A stretch of 64,000 nt of DNA from Streptomyces griseiscabiei (lineage in GTDB: Bacteria; Actinomycetota; Actinomycetes; Streptomycetales; Streptomycetaceae), in the NCBI RefSeq assembly GCF_020010925.1, contig NZ_JAGJBZ010000001.1:3082001-3146000 (forward strand), given 5' to 3'. The position numbers and the translations under genes are program-made. Positions 24,748 through 33,376 of the stretch are shown piece by piece. Positions within the stretch are counted from its first letter, which is position 1; each line of letters begins with the position of its first letter. The notes under the pieces are model-generated. The model was not told the DNA's origin. It saw nothing but the letters and a program-made list of their open reading frames with translations, and searched no databases.

Positions 24748-27561
24748 TCACCTGTGCGAGGGGAACTCCACGACCTGCTGGTAGGTCGGCCGGTTCTGCC
24801 AGCTGATCTTGTTGTGCTTGATGCCGCCGAGGGGCTGCTGGATGATCGAGTCGGCGCACCACTGGTCGCCCGCCGAGCAGAACGCGTCGCCGGGGTAGAC
24901 CTGTGCGGCGGTCTTGCCCGCCGCCGCCTTGAGGGTGTCGATCAGGAGGGTGCGACAGGCGCCGAGGCTGCCGCCGCCGCAGTACTCGTTCGCGAGCGGA
25001 CCCTGCACCGGGTCGCCCAGCACCGAGCGGATGTCCTTGTCGACATAGCTCCACCAGCCGTACTGGAAGGAGCTGCCGGCGTGGGAGCCGGTCGGGCCGT
25101 GCGCGGCCGACGGGGACTCGTCGATGGGCAGGTTGGCGGTGATGGCGGTGTACAGGTCGGTGCCGAGGCCGGGTTCGAACTGGGCCTTCACCAGCAGCGG
25201 CCACCAGGCGTCCAGGATGCGGATGGCCTCGGCGTGGGCGTAGGTCTTGGAGCCGGCCGAGGTCTCGGTGCGTTTGGAGCCGGAGGTGACCCAGGCCTGG
25301 AGCTTGGCGACCGCCGCGGCGGCCGCGGAGTCCGTGACCGCGCTGCTGTTGACGACCCTGAGCAGGTCCGGGACGACGTCCTCGGCCCGCAGGTCGGCGA
25401 GGCCCGCCTCGGCCATCGCCTTGGTGAGCGTGGCACGGGTGACACCGCCGACGGCGACCAGCATCTTCACCCGGTCGTCGAGGAGGTCGCCGCGGTGCAC
25501 GGAGCCGTTGCCCCAGGGGGCGGTGGTGTAGTCGGCGGCCTGCTTGTTGTTCCAGGAGATGTAGTAGTCCTGGTCGACGGAGTTGGGGTGGGCGGAGGGC
25601 GGGGTGTAGTCGGCGGTGTTGGTGGCGGGGTTCCAGTTCCGCCACTCGTTGGCCGCCTGCGCCCAGGCCGGGAACTCCGGGTCGACGTGCGCGGCGCGCA
25701 CCGGGTTGTCACCGCTGTTGTAGTACGCGGTGTGGGTGGAGTCGGCGTAGAACCAGTTGAAGGTGTAGTTGATGTTCTGGACGGCCTTCTGGAAGGTCTC
25801 CGGGCCCTTGACGTAGTCCGGGTCGTTCAGCATCTGGAAGCCGATGATCGACTCGGCCTCGTTCAGGTAGGAGGAGCGCAGGGTGGTGTAGGCGACCTTC
25901 TTGCCGCCGACCGTGGCGCGGTGGGTGACGGGGCCGTACTTGGTGCGCCAGACCTGCATCCGGTACGAGCCGGCCGGGGTGGAGTCGGCGGTGGTGGGCT
26001 TCCAGGCGTTGGTCTGCTCGATCTTCTCCATGGCCGTGCAGGTGCCGTGGTAGAGGTAGTGGACGTCGTCCTGGCACAGCTCGACCGCGTACGAGTCGAT
26101 GATGTCCTGGCCGGAGGTGGTGGCGCTCCAGGCGTAGTCCTGGCCCCGGCCGAGTTCGACGTACATGCTCAGGCCCGCGAAGGAGGCGCCGCGGGCGCTG
26201 ATGCCCGGCCCCTGGATCTCCTGGAGCATCAGCAGCTGCGGGGCGAAGTAGCCGGTCTGCGGGCCGAAGACGGCGACGGGGCGGCCGCTCGCGGTGTGCT
26301 TGCCGCTGACCACGAGGGCGTTGGACATGCCGCGCCGGGCCGAGCTGAGGGCGCTGTCGGTGGCCTCGGAGGAGACGTTCGTGGAGGCGGCGCCGGCCGC
26401 GCTGCCGGTGCGGTCGTACACGAGGGGTTCCTCGGCGACCGTGCCGTCGTCGGGGAGGGCCATGCCCTCGGGGTTCGCGGGCTTGGTGGCGTAGGGGAAG
26501 CTGCCGTCGTGGACGGTGAGGGCGGCCTCGGGGTCGTTGCGCTCGCGGAAGGACTCCCAGACCTTGGTGCCCTCGGTGACGCCGTACTTCTCCTGGGCGG
26601 CCAGCAGGGACAGGGCGTTGTTGACCTCGCCGCCGCCGCCGGAGCCGAAGAGGGCGCCGATGACGGAGGCCAGGGCGACCAGGTCGGTGGGCTTGAACTT
26701 CTCGATGGTGCCGGCGTTGGTGACGGAGTCCTTGTGGCCGGTCAGGACGTACTCGCCGGGGAAGTAGCGGCCGCTGTCGGAGGCGTCGATGTAGGCGTTG
26801 ATCCCGGCGACGTACGCGTTGACGTCGGCGAGGGCGAGCTGGCCGCGCTCGCCGTTGGAGGCGACGGCCTTGTCGATCTGGGCCTGGAGGTCGGCCTCGG
26901 TGTAGGGGGCGTGGCGCCAGAACTCCTGCTCCAGGCCCTGGTTGGAGGGGGCGCCGCCGGCGAACGGGGTGAGCTTGCCGCGGCCGACGTGCCGGAAGAC
27001 GTCCATCAGCCACAGCCGGTCCTGGGCGGCGGCGTAGCCCGCGCCGAACTCGGTGCCGTAGCGGGTGGTGCCCGTGATGTGCGGCACACCGGTCTTCTTG
27101 TCGCGGACGATCGTGACGTCGGTGCGGCCGGCCGGGTTCAGGGTGGAGGCGACCTGGCCGGCGGCGACGCCGAAGGAGGCGTCGTTGAAGAAGGTGTTGA
27201 TGGTGGAGTTGGTGAGACCGGGGTAGCCGGTGGCCAGGTTGTTGTAGGGGCCGAGCTGGTTGCTCGCGTTCTCCGGCATGGAGCCGAAGGCCTGGTTGAG
27301 GAGGATCTGGGCGAGGGTGGCGTTGCCGTTCTGGCCGGGCGGCAGGATGTCGGAGCACTGTCCGCCGCAGTAGTCGGTCACCGCCGCGGCCTGCACCGCG
27401 TCGGTGTCGGCGGCCGCGGCCGGGGAAGCCGGGGAAAGAGGCGACAAAAGACCGGCAACGAGTGCGCATATGGAGGCGGCCTTGAGGAACTCCGGGAATC
27501 TACGGGGAGTTCTCAGTCTGTCCGGTGCGGTGCGTGAGGTGCGTGGGGTGCGCCAGGGCAT
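24748..27561 (-). CDS. Secreted penicillin acylase family Ntn-hydrolase
   Basis: 937-residue precursor of the penicillin/acyl-homoserine-lactone acylase family. A secretion signal with hydrophobic core ICALVAGLLSPLSPASPAAA lies at about 30-50. The alpha chain includes DVTIVRDKKTGVPHITG and GAGYAAAQDRLWLMDVFRH. The autocleavage site is RRGMS|NALVVSG (Ser nucleophile; cleavage before it gives the beta chain), followed by FGPQTGYFAPQLLMLQEIQG and the catalytic Asn region in the beta chain. The paired cysteines near the N-terminus and at the C-terminus fit an extracellular enzyme. The amide substrate (penicillin, AHL, lipopeptide or other) is undetermined. It is monocistronic. Confidence 0.92.
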   Translation of the reverse strand: MPWRTPRTSRTAPDRLRTPRRFPEFLKAASICALVAGLLSPLSPASPAAAADTDAVQAAAVTDYCGGQCSDILPPGQNGNATLAQILLNQAFGSMPENASNQLGPYNNLATGYPGLTNSTINTFFNDASFGVAAGQVASTLNPAGRTDVTIVRDKKTGVPHITGTTRYGTEFGAGYAAAQDRLWLMDVFRHVGRGKLTPFAGGAPSNQGLEQEFWRHAPYTEADLQAQIDKAVASNGERGQLALADVNAYVAGINAYIDASDSGRYFPGEYVLTGHKDSVTNAGTIEKFKPTDLVALASVIGALFGSGGGGEVNNALSLLAAQEKYGVTEGTKVWESFRERNDPEAALTVHDGSFPYATKPANPEGMALPDDGTVAEEPLVYDRTGSAAGAASTNVSSEATDSALSSARRGMSNALVVSGKHTASGRPVAVFGPQTGYFAPQLLMLQEIQGPGISARGASFAGLSMYVELGRGQDYAWSATTSGQDIIDSYAVELCQDDVHYLYHGTCTAMEKIEQTNAWKPTTADSTPAGSYRMQVWRTKYGPVTHRATVGGKKVAYTTLRSSYLNEAESIIGFQMLNDPDYVKGPETFQKAVQNINYTFNWFYADSTHTAYYNSGDNPVRAAHVDPEFPAWAQAANEWRNWNPATNTADYTPPSAHPNSVDQDYYISWNNKQAADYTTAPWGNGSVHRGDLLDDRVKMLVAVGGVTRATLTKAMAEAGLADLRAEDVVPDLLRVVNSSAVTDSAAAAAVAKLQAWVTSGSKRTETSAGSKTYAHAEAIRILDAWWPLLVKAQFEPGLGTDLYTAITANLPIDESPSAAHGPTGSHAGSSFQYGWWSYVDKDIRSVLGDPVQGPLANEYCGGGSLGACRTLLIDTLKAAAGKTAAQVYPGDAFCSAGDQWCADSIIQQPLGGIKHNKISWQNRPTYQQVVEFPSHR

Positions 27562-27906
27562 GGCAGCTCCTCCCGAAGGGGGTGGGCCGGATGTTACCGC
27601 CGGTATCCCCGGCTTTGAAGATGAACATGCGTCACGTTTTTGGGATCACCGTCGACGGACAGGTGACCCACAGCGTGAACAGGTACTCAGAAGTAGTCGT
27701 AAGCCCAAGAAGAAGAAGTCCGAAGCAGTCAGGCGTAGGCAGACGTAGGCAGGAACGGTCCGTGAACGGCTCAGCAGACGACTTATGGAGGTCATCGGAA
27801 ATCGGATGGAGCCGAATCGCGTGTCGATACGTCTATTCGGCGACGTCCCGACGACGACGCCGAAGTGACCGAAGTACAGGTGCAGGTGTGACGGAGGTGC
27901 AGGGCG
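27562..27906. other. 345-base divergent intergenic region
   Basis: No gene is supported here. It holds the upstream regions of the acylase (minus) and of the zinc-ribbon gene (plus), an A/G-rich stretch at about 27700-27725 (unusual for this genome), a direct repeat of CGTAGGCAG at 27734 and 27744, and a 6-bp inverted repeat CCGAAT/ATTCGG (27812-27841). No clear promoter boxes could be assigned. Confidence 0.5.
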
Positions 27907-28509
27907 ATGGCGGGTTTCCGGAGTCTGGCAAGACAGGTGCGAGATCCCAGGTGCGACCTGGCACTGCGGCGTTATTCGCTGCGCAAGTGCCTTGAGAGGT
28001 TCGCCCCCTACGGGCATCGGGCGACATGGGACCACTTGTGCTCGCGGGCCGGGTTCGGCCCCGAGGACCGCAACCCCGACCCGGCGCGGCTCGTGGCCGC
28101 GCTGGAGGAGTTGGAAGAGGCCCGGTCCGTCTGGCTCGACTACGAGACACAGTTCGCGCAGCGCCGCAAGAAGGAGAAGTACGACGGGCTGCGCAGGCCG
28201 GGCAGTGTCGACGACTGGCACCGGCTGACCTGGGGCGGGTTCGGGGTCGCCTGGTGCGACGACCCGAAGGTCCATCCCCGGGAACCGATGGCGGAGGTGC
28301 TGCGCCGGCTCATCGCCGCGCTGGAGCGCGAACCGGGCTCGTGCTGCCCGGTGTGCGAGGGCGAGCGCCTCGTCTACATGTACGACCTGGCCCATGAACC
28401 GTCCTCGGGCCCGGTCTGCACGGAGTGCGGAATCGTGGTGCCGCGACCGGTGCTCACACCCGAGGCCCTGGCGGAGTCCAGGCGCGGACGGCTGCTGATC
28501 TCGGCGTAG
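27907..28509 (+). CDS. Uncharacterised protein with C-terminal zinc ribbon
   Basis: 200 residues, not recognised as a named family. The N-terminal two thirds are helical and charged (LRRYSLRKCLERFAPYGHRA, EELEEARSVWLDYETQFAQR). The C-terminus has two CxxC pairs, CCPVCEGE near 147-153 and CTECG near 172-176, forming a probable zinc ribbon, so nucleic-acid or protein binding is possible. GGAGG lies at suitable distance from the ATG. It stands alone between the acylase and another unknown gene on the opposite strand, close to an RNA ligase. Confidence 0.7.
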   Translation: MAGFRSLARQVRDPRCDLALRRYSLRKCLERFAPYGHRATWDHLCSRAGFGPEDRNPDPARLVAALEELEEARSVWLDYETQFAQRRKKEKYDGLRRPGSVDDWHRLTWGGFGVAWCDDPKVHPREPMAEVLRRLIAALEREPGSCCPVCEGERLVYMYDLAHEPSSGPVCTECGIVVPRPVLTPEALAESRRGRLLISA

Positions 28510-28511
28510 CA

Positions 28512-28545
28512 CGGCGGGGGTGCGCCGGGGATGCCGCACCCCCGT
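28512..28545 (+). terminator. Hairpin terminator after the zinc-ribbon gene
   Basis: GGGGGTGCG (28516-28524) pairs with CGCACCCCC (28535-28543) right after the stop codon at 28509. Confidence 0.65.
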
Positions 28546-28562
28546 GTATGAGCGGACATGCA

Positions 28563-28610
28563 TGCGCAGGAACGCGCGTGAGCAGGAACGCGCATGTGCA
28601 GGAACGGCGC
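28563..28610. repeat. Three tandem 16-bp repeats
   Basis: Unit TGNGCAGGAACGCGCR repeated at 28563, 28579 and 28595 between two convergent genes; the third copy has a small change (ACGGCGC). Function unknown; it lies five bases from the end of the downstream minus-strand gene. Confidence 0.75.
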
Positions 28611-28615
28611 GACGG

Positions 28616-29137
28616 CTACGGTTTCTTGACGTCCGTGTGGATGGCGAGCTTGAACTCGGCGAGGGTGAGCGTCGTGGCCCGCCTGGTGTCCCCCGACCCA
28701 CGCGCGGATGTCTTCAGGCCGAGCGGCATGCCCTTGTGCACGAACATCTGCCACATGAAGGTGCGGTACTGACCACCCCGGGTCGGCGCGCTGTCCGTGG
28801 TGGCGGTCGAGTCGTACTTCTTCTTCGTCAGGCTCAGCGGGTCCCGTACGAAGCGGGCGCGGTACTCCAGCGTCTTCGGGTCCGCCTCCCAGAACACCAT
28901 CGCCGAGAGCACGCCCCAGCCGTCGTGGCTGGGCCAGATCAGTCCGGAGCGCGGGTCGGGGAAGGCCGAGGCGGTGTCGCCGCCGTTCGCCGGGTCGTGC
29001 ATGTTCCAGGGGTCGTACGCCTCCTCGGTCTTCTCGTACGGGAAGCGCACCAGGTGGTAGCCGTCCGAGTCGTAGGTGAGCCGCTGCGTCCCGGAGTGCG
29101 CCTTCTCCCATTTCAGCGAACAGATGACGACGCTCAT
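28616..29137 (-). CDS. Uncharacterised 173-residue protein
   Basis: Not recognised. The protein is rich in aromatic residues and polar strands (SLKWEKAHSGTQRLTYDSDG, RFPYEKTEEAYDPWNMHD, SAMVFWEADPKTLEYRARFV), with no signal peptide, membrane segment or Cys cluster, so a beta-rich cytoplasmic domain is likely. The ATG at 29137 has AAGGGG about seven bases upstream. Codon use is normal for the genome. It is divergent from the RNA ligase gene, with a dispersed repeat in between, and convergent with the zinc-ribbon gene. Confidence 0.7.
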   Translation of the reverse strand: MSVVICSLKWEKAHSGTQRLTYDSDGYHLVRFPYEKTEEAYDPWNMHDPANGGDTASAFPDPRSGLIWPSHDGWGVLSAMVFWEADPKTLEYRARFVRDPLSLTKKKYDSTATTDSAPTRGGQYRTFMWQMFVHKGMPLGLKTSARGSGDTRRATTLTLAEFKLAIHTDVKKP

Positions 29138-29244
29138 CGGCGCCCCTTCCCTGCCGGGGGCGGGATCGTGCCACCCCTCCGTGTCCATGACACATTCTCG
29201 ACGGGGGTGTTCGCTTCGCGGCAGGGGGTGGGGGGAGCGGTGCG

Positions 29245-29330
29245 TGGGCGGGTGCGGGTCCGGTGGGGCTTCTCGCGCGGTTCCCCGCGCCCCTGAAAAA
29301 CAGGGGCTGCGCCCCGTGCTTCTCAGCCTG
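29245..29330 (+). repeat. Dispersed palindromic repeat, copy 5
   Basis: Contains CGGTGGGGCTTCTCGCGCGG, TTCCCCGCGCCCC and a hairpin CAGGGGCTGCGCCCC, matching copy 1 almost base for base. It fills the middle of the 317-base gap between divergent genes; the rest of the gap shows no gene. Confidence 0.8.
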
Positions 29331-29454
29331 CCGCCCCTCGGCCGGGTCCAGGACCCTAGCAGGGGCGAAATCGGTCGCTCCACCCCTTTCCCGTCAGGAC
29401 AGTTGGGGGCGATGACACAGCCCTGAGCCTGGCCGGAAACTGAGGAGTGCCCCG

Positions 29455-30531
29455 ATGTCGACGCTGCGCGTCACCGCCGAAGTGCTGACGATCCACGACC
29501 ACCCGAACGCCGACGCGCTCGAACTGGCCCAGGTGGGCCTGTACCGGGCCGTGGTGGCGAAGGGCGCGTTCCGCACCGGTGACACCGCCGTCTACATCCC
29601 CGAGCAGTCCGTGCTCCCGGCCGCGCTGATCGAGGAGCTGGGGCTGACCGGACGGCTCGCGGGCGGCAAGGCGGACCGGGTGAAGGCCGTACGGCTGCGC
29701 GGAGAGCTGTCCCAGGGCATCGTCTGCCGGCCCCGGGCCCTCACGGACGTGGACCTGACGGCCGCCGTCACCGACGGCACGGACTTCGCGGAGCGGCTCG
29801 GCATCGTCAAGTGGGTGCCGCCGATCCCGCCCACCATGAGCGGCGAGATCGAGTCGGCGCCGGAGCTGCTGCCCTGGGTCGACATCGAGAACATCCAGCG
29901 CTACCCGGACATCTTCACGCCCGGCGAGCGGATCGTCCTGACGGAGAAGCTGCACGGCACGGCCTGCCTGGTGACGTACTTCGCCGAGGACGGCCGCGTC
30001 CAGGTCTCCTCGAAGGGCTTCGGCTCGAAGTCCCTCGCTCTGAAGGAGGATCCGCGCAATCTGTACTGGCGGGCCGTCCACGGCCACCGGGTCACCGAGG
30101 CCGCGGCCCGGCTCGCCGAGCGGCTCGGCGCCCGCAGGGTCGGTGTCTTCGGCGAGGTGTACGGCGCCGGGGTGCAGGACCTGACGTACGGCGCCGACGG
30201 CCGGAGCGAGACGCTCGGGTACGCCGTGTTCGACGTCTCCGCCGAGATCGACGGCCGGGTCCGCTGGCTGGACCAGGCCGAGCTGACCGAACTGCTCGAC
30301 GGCGAACTGCCGCTGGTACCCCGGCTGTACGAGGGCCCGTACGCCGTCGACCGGGTGCTGGAGGTGGCCACCGGCCGGGAGACGGTCTCCGGCCGCGATC
30401 TGCATCTGCGTGAGGGGGTAGTGATCCGGCCGGCCACCGAGCGGTACAGCCCGGTGACCGGTGGACGCGCGGTGGCCAAGGCGGTCAGCCCGGCGTATCT
30501 GACCCGCAAGGGCGGCACGGAGTACGAGTGA
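29455..30531 (+). CDS. ATP-dependent RNA ligase, Deinococcus DraRnl (Rnl5) type
   Basis: 358-residue nucleotidyltransferase-fold RNA ligase that seals RNA (in DraRnl, 3'-OH/5'-phosphate nicks) through a lysine-AMP intermediate. The N-terminal OB-fold module (about 1-130: STLRVTAEVLTIHDHPNADA) is the hallmark of the DraRnl family. Motif I is TEKLHGTA near 165 with the adenylated Lys; motif III-like GVFGEVYG near 240, motif IV REGVVIRP near 325 and motif V GRAVAKAVS near 345 follow. GAGGAG lies before the ATG. The natural RNA substrate is unknown. It is a single gene beside two unknown proteins and SoxR, so a link to damage repair is possible but unproven. Confidence 0.85.
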   Translation: MSTLRVTAEVLTIHDHPNADALELAQVGLYRAVVAKGAFRTGDTAVYIPEQSVLPAALIEELGLTGRLAGGKADRVKAVRLRGELSQGIVCRPRALTDVDLTAAVTDGTDFAERLGIVKWVPPIPPTMSGEIESAPELLPWVDIENIQRYPDIFTPGERIVLTEKLHGTACLVTYFAEDGRVQVSSKGFGSKSLALKEDPRNLYWRAVHGHRVTEAAARLAERLGARRVGVFGEVYGAGVQDLTYGADGRSETLGYAVFDVSAEIDGRVRWLDQAELTELLDGELPLVPRLYEGPYAVDRVLEVATGRETVSGRDLHLREGVVIRPATERYSPVTGGRAVAKAVSPAYLTRKGGTEYE

Positions 30532-30640
30532 GGCCCGGGAGCCCGGGAGCCGCTCACGGCAGCTCCCGGGCTCCTTCTCCTGCCGTCCCCTCTCCTGCCG
30601 TTCCTCTCCTGCCGCTCCCGCTCTGCTACCGCTCCCTCTC

Positions 30641-31126
30641 CTACCGCCCCTTCTCCTGTACGGCCGGCCTCCGGCGCTCGACCAGGAGGCGGGAGCCGCT
30701 CTGCCGTTCGCCGAAGGCGTCGTCGGGGTTGGAGAGCACACAGGTGGCGAGGGAGAGGCAGCCGCAGCCGATGCAGTCGGTGAGGTGGTCGCGCAGCCGG
30801 TTGAGCTGCTTGATCCGCTCGTCCAGTTCGGAGCGCCAGACCTCGGAGAGGTGGGCCCAGTCCTCACGGGTCGGCGTCCGCTCCTCGGGCAGCTCGGCGA
30901 GGGCCTCGCGGATCGTGGCGAGCGGGATGCCGACGCGCTGCGCGGCCCGTACGAACGCGACGCGCCGCAGGGTGTCCCGGCTGTAGCGGCGTTGGTTGCC
31001 CGTGGTGCGGCGGCTGCTGATCAGCCCCTTGGACTCGTAGAAGTGCAGCGCGGAGACGGCGGCACCGCTACGGGCCGACAGCTGGCCGACGGTCAACTCG
31101 TGGATCTTCTCAGGGATCTGGGGCAC
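30641..31126 (-). CDS. soxR: SoxR, [2Fe-2S] redox-sensing MerR-family activator
   Basis: 161-residue MerR-type regulator. The winged helix at the N-terminus ([27 protein letters not shown]) is followed by a dimerisation helix and the cluster-binding motif [12 protein letters not shown], the exact Cx2CxCx5C pattern of SoxR. In Streptomyces SoxR responds to redox-active secondary metabolites rather than to superoxide as such. The GTG at 31126 fits the family N-terminus ([11 protein letters not shown]) but has GGAGG almost touching it; a GTG at 31144 is the alternative. It is divergent from a MaoC gene. Confidence 0.93.
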   Translation of the reverse strand: MPQIPEKIHELTVGQLSARSGAAVSALHFYESKGLISSRRTTGNQRRYSRDTLRRVAFVRAAQRVGIPLATIREALAELPEERTPTREDWAHLSEVWRSELDERIKQLNRLRDHLTDCIGCGCLSLATCVLSNPDDAFGERQSGSRLLVERRRPAVQEKGR

Positions 31127-31165
31127 CCCTCCGAGACTACCCACACCCGAGGGGGGCGCGGTCCG

Positions 31166-31208
31166 TTGACAGGGACCTCTCGGCCGACCATGCTAAGCAG
31201 TTGCTTAG
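31166..31208 (+). promoter_or_regulatory. Promoter of the MaoC gene with perfect operator palindrome
   Basis: TTGACA at 31166-31171, a 17-base spacer and CATGCT at 31189-31194 resemble a housekeeping promoter. The perfect palindrome CTAAGCA-GT-TGCTTAG (31193-31208) overlaps the -10 region, an arrangement typical of TetR-type repression. A matching half-conserved site lies before the TetR gene at 34003. Confidence 0.65.
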
Positions 31209-31247
31209 GTATATGGGTCAGACATCTGGGTTCAGGGAGGCCGGGAC

Positions 31248-31709
31248 ATGGCAGAGCCGAGGATCTTCACGTCCGCCGAGGAGCTGAAGGCGGCGGTGGG
31301 CGAGCAGCTGGGGTACAGCGACTGGCTGGAGGTGGACCAGAAGCGGATCGATCTCTTCGCCGAGGCCACCGGTGACCACCAGTGGATCCATGTGGACCCG
31401 GAGAAGGCGGCGGCCGGGCCCTTCGGCACGACCATCGCCCACGGCTATCTGACCCTGTCCCTGCTGCCGCTGTTCGTGCCGCAGGTGCTGAAGGTCGACA
31501 ACGTGAAGATGGGTGTCAACTACGGCACCAACAAGGTGCGTTTCCCCGGACCGGTCCCGGTGGGCTCGCGTCTGCGGGCCACCGCCACACTCCAGGAGGT
31601 CGCCGAGGCGGGCGGCGGGGTGCAGGTCACGGCGGCCGTGGTGGTGGAGCGCGAGGGCGCCGACAAGCCGGTCTGCGTGGCGGAGTCGGTGTCGCGGTAC
31701 TACTTCTGA
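31248..31709 (+). CDS. MaoC family hydratase/dehydratase
   Basis: 153-residue single hot-dog domain of the MaoC/(R)-specific enoyl-CoA hydratase group. The hydratase motif is visible as DLFAEATGDHQWIHVDPEKA with catalytic Asp and His, followed by GPFGTTIAHGYLTLSLLP. It adds water to an enoyl-CoA or acts in the reverse direction. The ATG is preceded by GGGAGG. Its promoter carries the CTAAGC-N4-GCTTAG palindrome, which suggests control by the TetR protein encoded at 33377-34003. Confidence 0.9.
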   Translation: MAEPRIFTSAEELKAAVGEQLGYSDWLEVDQKRIDLFAEATGDHQWIHVDPEKAAAGPFGTTIAHGYLTLSLLPLFVPQVLKVDNVKMGVNYGTNKVRFPGPVPVGSRLRATATLQEVAEAGGGVQVTAAVVVEREGADKPVCVAESVSRYYF

Positions 31710-31763
31710 GGGCCGAACGACCGGTGGTGCGGTGGGAGGCCCCCTCGCACCACCGGTGAGGCG

Positions 31764-32468
31764 CTATCCGGGCGCTACGGCCCGGCCGGTCTGCGGCGAG
31801 ATCATGCCGGCGCACAGACCGCGACCGGCCAGCCCCTGCGCGATGCGCGGGATCGCCGCGAGGGTGTTGGCGGACCAGTCGTGCATGAGGATGACCTGGC
31901 CCGCCGTGAGCCGGGCCGCCGCCCGCACGATCGCGTCCGTGCCGGCGCCGTTCCAGTCCTCGGAGTCGACCTGCCAGAGGACCTCGGTCAGGCCGTACCG
32001 GGACGCGACCGCCTTCACCGTCGCGTTGGTCTCGCCGTACGGCGGCCGGAACAGCTTCGGGGTGCCGCCGCCCGCACCCGCGATCGCCGTCTGGGTCCGG
32101 GAGATCTCCGAGTCGATCTGCGCCTGGCCCAGCTGGGTCAGATGCGGGTGGGTGTAGCTGTGGTTGGCCACCCACATCCCGGCGGTGACCTGGGCCCGTA
32201 CCTGGTCGGGGCGGGCGGCGGCGTACTGGCCCTGGTTGAACATGGTGGCCCGCAGCCCGTTGCCGCGGAGTGCGCCGAGCAGGGCCGGGGTGTTCCCGGA
32301 CGGGCCGTCGTCGAACGTGAGCCCGACATAGCCGGTGCAGGCGGCTGCCCGCGCCGGGGCGGCCCCGGCGGTCGTGAGCGCGAGCGGCGCGATGCTCGCC
32401 AGGACCGCCGCGACGACGGCCGACCGTCTGCCGGGAAGCCGGGGCGAGCGGCGCGCTCCGGTGCTCAC
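31764..32468 (-). CDS. Secreted NodB-type polysaccharide deacetylase, acetyl-xylan-esterase-like
   Basis: 234-residue CE4 deacetylase. A signal sequence ([20 protein letters not shown], cleavage near APARAAACT) is followed by the NodB domain: motif 1 TFDDGPSG, motif 2 HSYTHPHL, motif 3 RPPYGETN, motif 4 DSEDWNG and motif 5 VILMHDW. It removes acetyl groups from xylan or chitin-type polymers outside the cell. The GTG start overlaps the preceding xylanase stop by four bases, so the two are coupled, like xlnB-axeA of S. lividans, but the carbohydrate-binding module of AxeA is missing. Confidence 0.9.
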   Translation of the reverse strand: MSTGARRSPRLPGRRSAVVAAVLASIAPLALTTAGAAPARAAACTGYVGLTFDDGPSGNTPALLGALRGNGLRATMFNQGQYAAARPDQVRAQVTAGMWVANHSYTHPHLTQLGQAQIDSEISRTQTAIAGAGGGTPKLFRPPYGETNATVKAVASRYGLTEVLWQVDSEDWNGAGTDAIVRAAARLTAGQVILMHDWSANTLAAIPRIAQGLAGRGLCAGMISPQTGRAVAPG

Positions 32469-33169
32469 GCGGCCACCGTGATGGTGGAGTTGCCGCTGCT
32501 CCGGTATCCCTCGGTGGCCATGATCATGTAGTACCTGAAGCTGCCGAGGGGCATTCCGGCGCGGGCCCACGCGTCGAAGTGGTTGCCGGTGGTGATGCTG
32601 CCGCCGGTGCGCTTCGACTGACGGACGCTCCAGTACTGGTCGAAGGTGCGGATGCCCTCGACGGAGGGGGCGTTGTACCGCGTGGTCCGGTAGATGTCGT
32701 ACGTGCCGCCGTCGCTGGTGACCGTGCCCTTGTACGTTCCCGTGGGCCGGTAGGTGCCCCAGCTGTCGACGATGTAGTACTCGACGAGCGGACCGGCCGT
32801 CCAGCCGTAGAGCGTCAGATAGGCGTTGCCGGACGGGTTGAAGCTGCCCGAGTAGCGCACGGTCCGGCGGGAGCCGTTGCTCCAGCCCTTGCCGGCGACG
32901 AAGTTCCCGGTGTTGCTCCAGGAGGTCCGGTAGTTGCCACCGGAGGAGAGGGTCATGGAGACCGTGCCCGGGGCGTCGGTCCAGAACGAGTAGTAGAAGC
33001 CGTTGTCGGTGCCGGTCTTGTTGGAGGTGACGACCGTGTCCGCCCGGGCGGTGCCGGGCAGGGCCAGCGTCGTCGCGGCGGCCAGCGCGGTCGCGCCGAG
33101 GCCGCCCAGGAAGAGCCTGCGGCTCGGGGGCGGGGTGGGAGTGGCTGAGGGTGCGGGTGCGTCGTTCAT
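32465..33169 (-). CDS. Twin-arginine-exported GH11 endo-1,4-beta-xylanase
   Basis: 234-residue precursor. [20 protein letters not shown] at about 15-35 is a twin-arginine signal, as in XlnC. The mature part is a complete GH11 jelly roll with [20 protein letters not shown], the nucleophile Glu in [16 protein letters not shown] and the acid/base Glu in [12 protein letters not shown]. No binding module follows. It cleaves internal xylan bonds. The ATG at 33169 has GAGGAGG upstream. It is the first gene of an operon with the deacetylase; two dyads upstream resemble xylanase regulator sites. Confidence 0.93.
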   Translation of the reverse strand: MNDAPAPSATPTPPPSRRLFLGGLGATALAAATTLALPGTARADTVVTSNKTGTDNGFYYSFWTDAPGTVSMTLSSGGNYRTSWSNTGNFVAGKGWSNGSRRTVRYSGSFNPSGNAYLTLYGWTAGPLVEYYIVDSWGTYRPTGTYKGTVTSDGGTYDIYRTTRYNAPSVEGIRTFDQYWSVRQSKRTGGSITTGNHFDAWARAGMPLGSFRYYMIMATEGYRSSGNSTITVAA

Positions 33170-33246
33170 GTGCGCGCGTCCTCCTCGGGGCTCGTGGGGG
33201 TTCGCCCTGTCACCCGGGGAGTGTTGGCCTGCCCCTGCCAACTGTC

Positions 33247-33274
33247 AATGCTTTCGGCATTGATCCCGAAACAT
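33247..33274. promoter_or_regulatory. Candidate xylan-regulator operator, proximal
   Basis: TTTCGG (33252-33257) and CCGAAA (33266-33271) form an inverted repeat extended by AATG and CATT on the outside, about 85 bases before the xylanase start. CGAAA/TTTCG arms are typical of Streptomyces xylanase promoters. Confidence 0.5.
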
Positions 33275-33338
33275 TCGCGGGTCACACCAGCGAAGACGCG
33301 CCAAGACCGTCAGAAGGGGGGTCGGACGGACGTCAGGA

Positions 33339-33359
33339 CTCTTCGAATGTTTCGAAGAG
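33339..33359. promoter_or_regulatory. Perfect dyad CTCTTCGAA-N3-TTCGAAGAG
   Basis: A perfect 9-3-9 inverted repeat between the TetR gene end and the xylanase promoter, 170 bases upstream of the xylanase start. It could be a distal LacI-type operator for the xylanase operon or a terminator for the TetR gene; the TTCGAA arms favour the former. Confidence 0.5.
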
Positions 33360-33376
33360 GCGCCCGATCGCCCGCG

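Noticed and set aside
24754..27537. 927-codon open frame antisense to the penicillin acylase
   Set aside because: Composition is Val/Gly/Asp-biased with no motif; the minus strand encodes a full acylase with signal peptide and cleavage site.
27562..27906. Possible SigK promoter or inverted repeat CCGAAT/ATTCGG in front of the zinc-ribbon gene
   Set aside because: Arms are only six bases with a wide loop, and no CCATCC-like box stands at the right distance.
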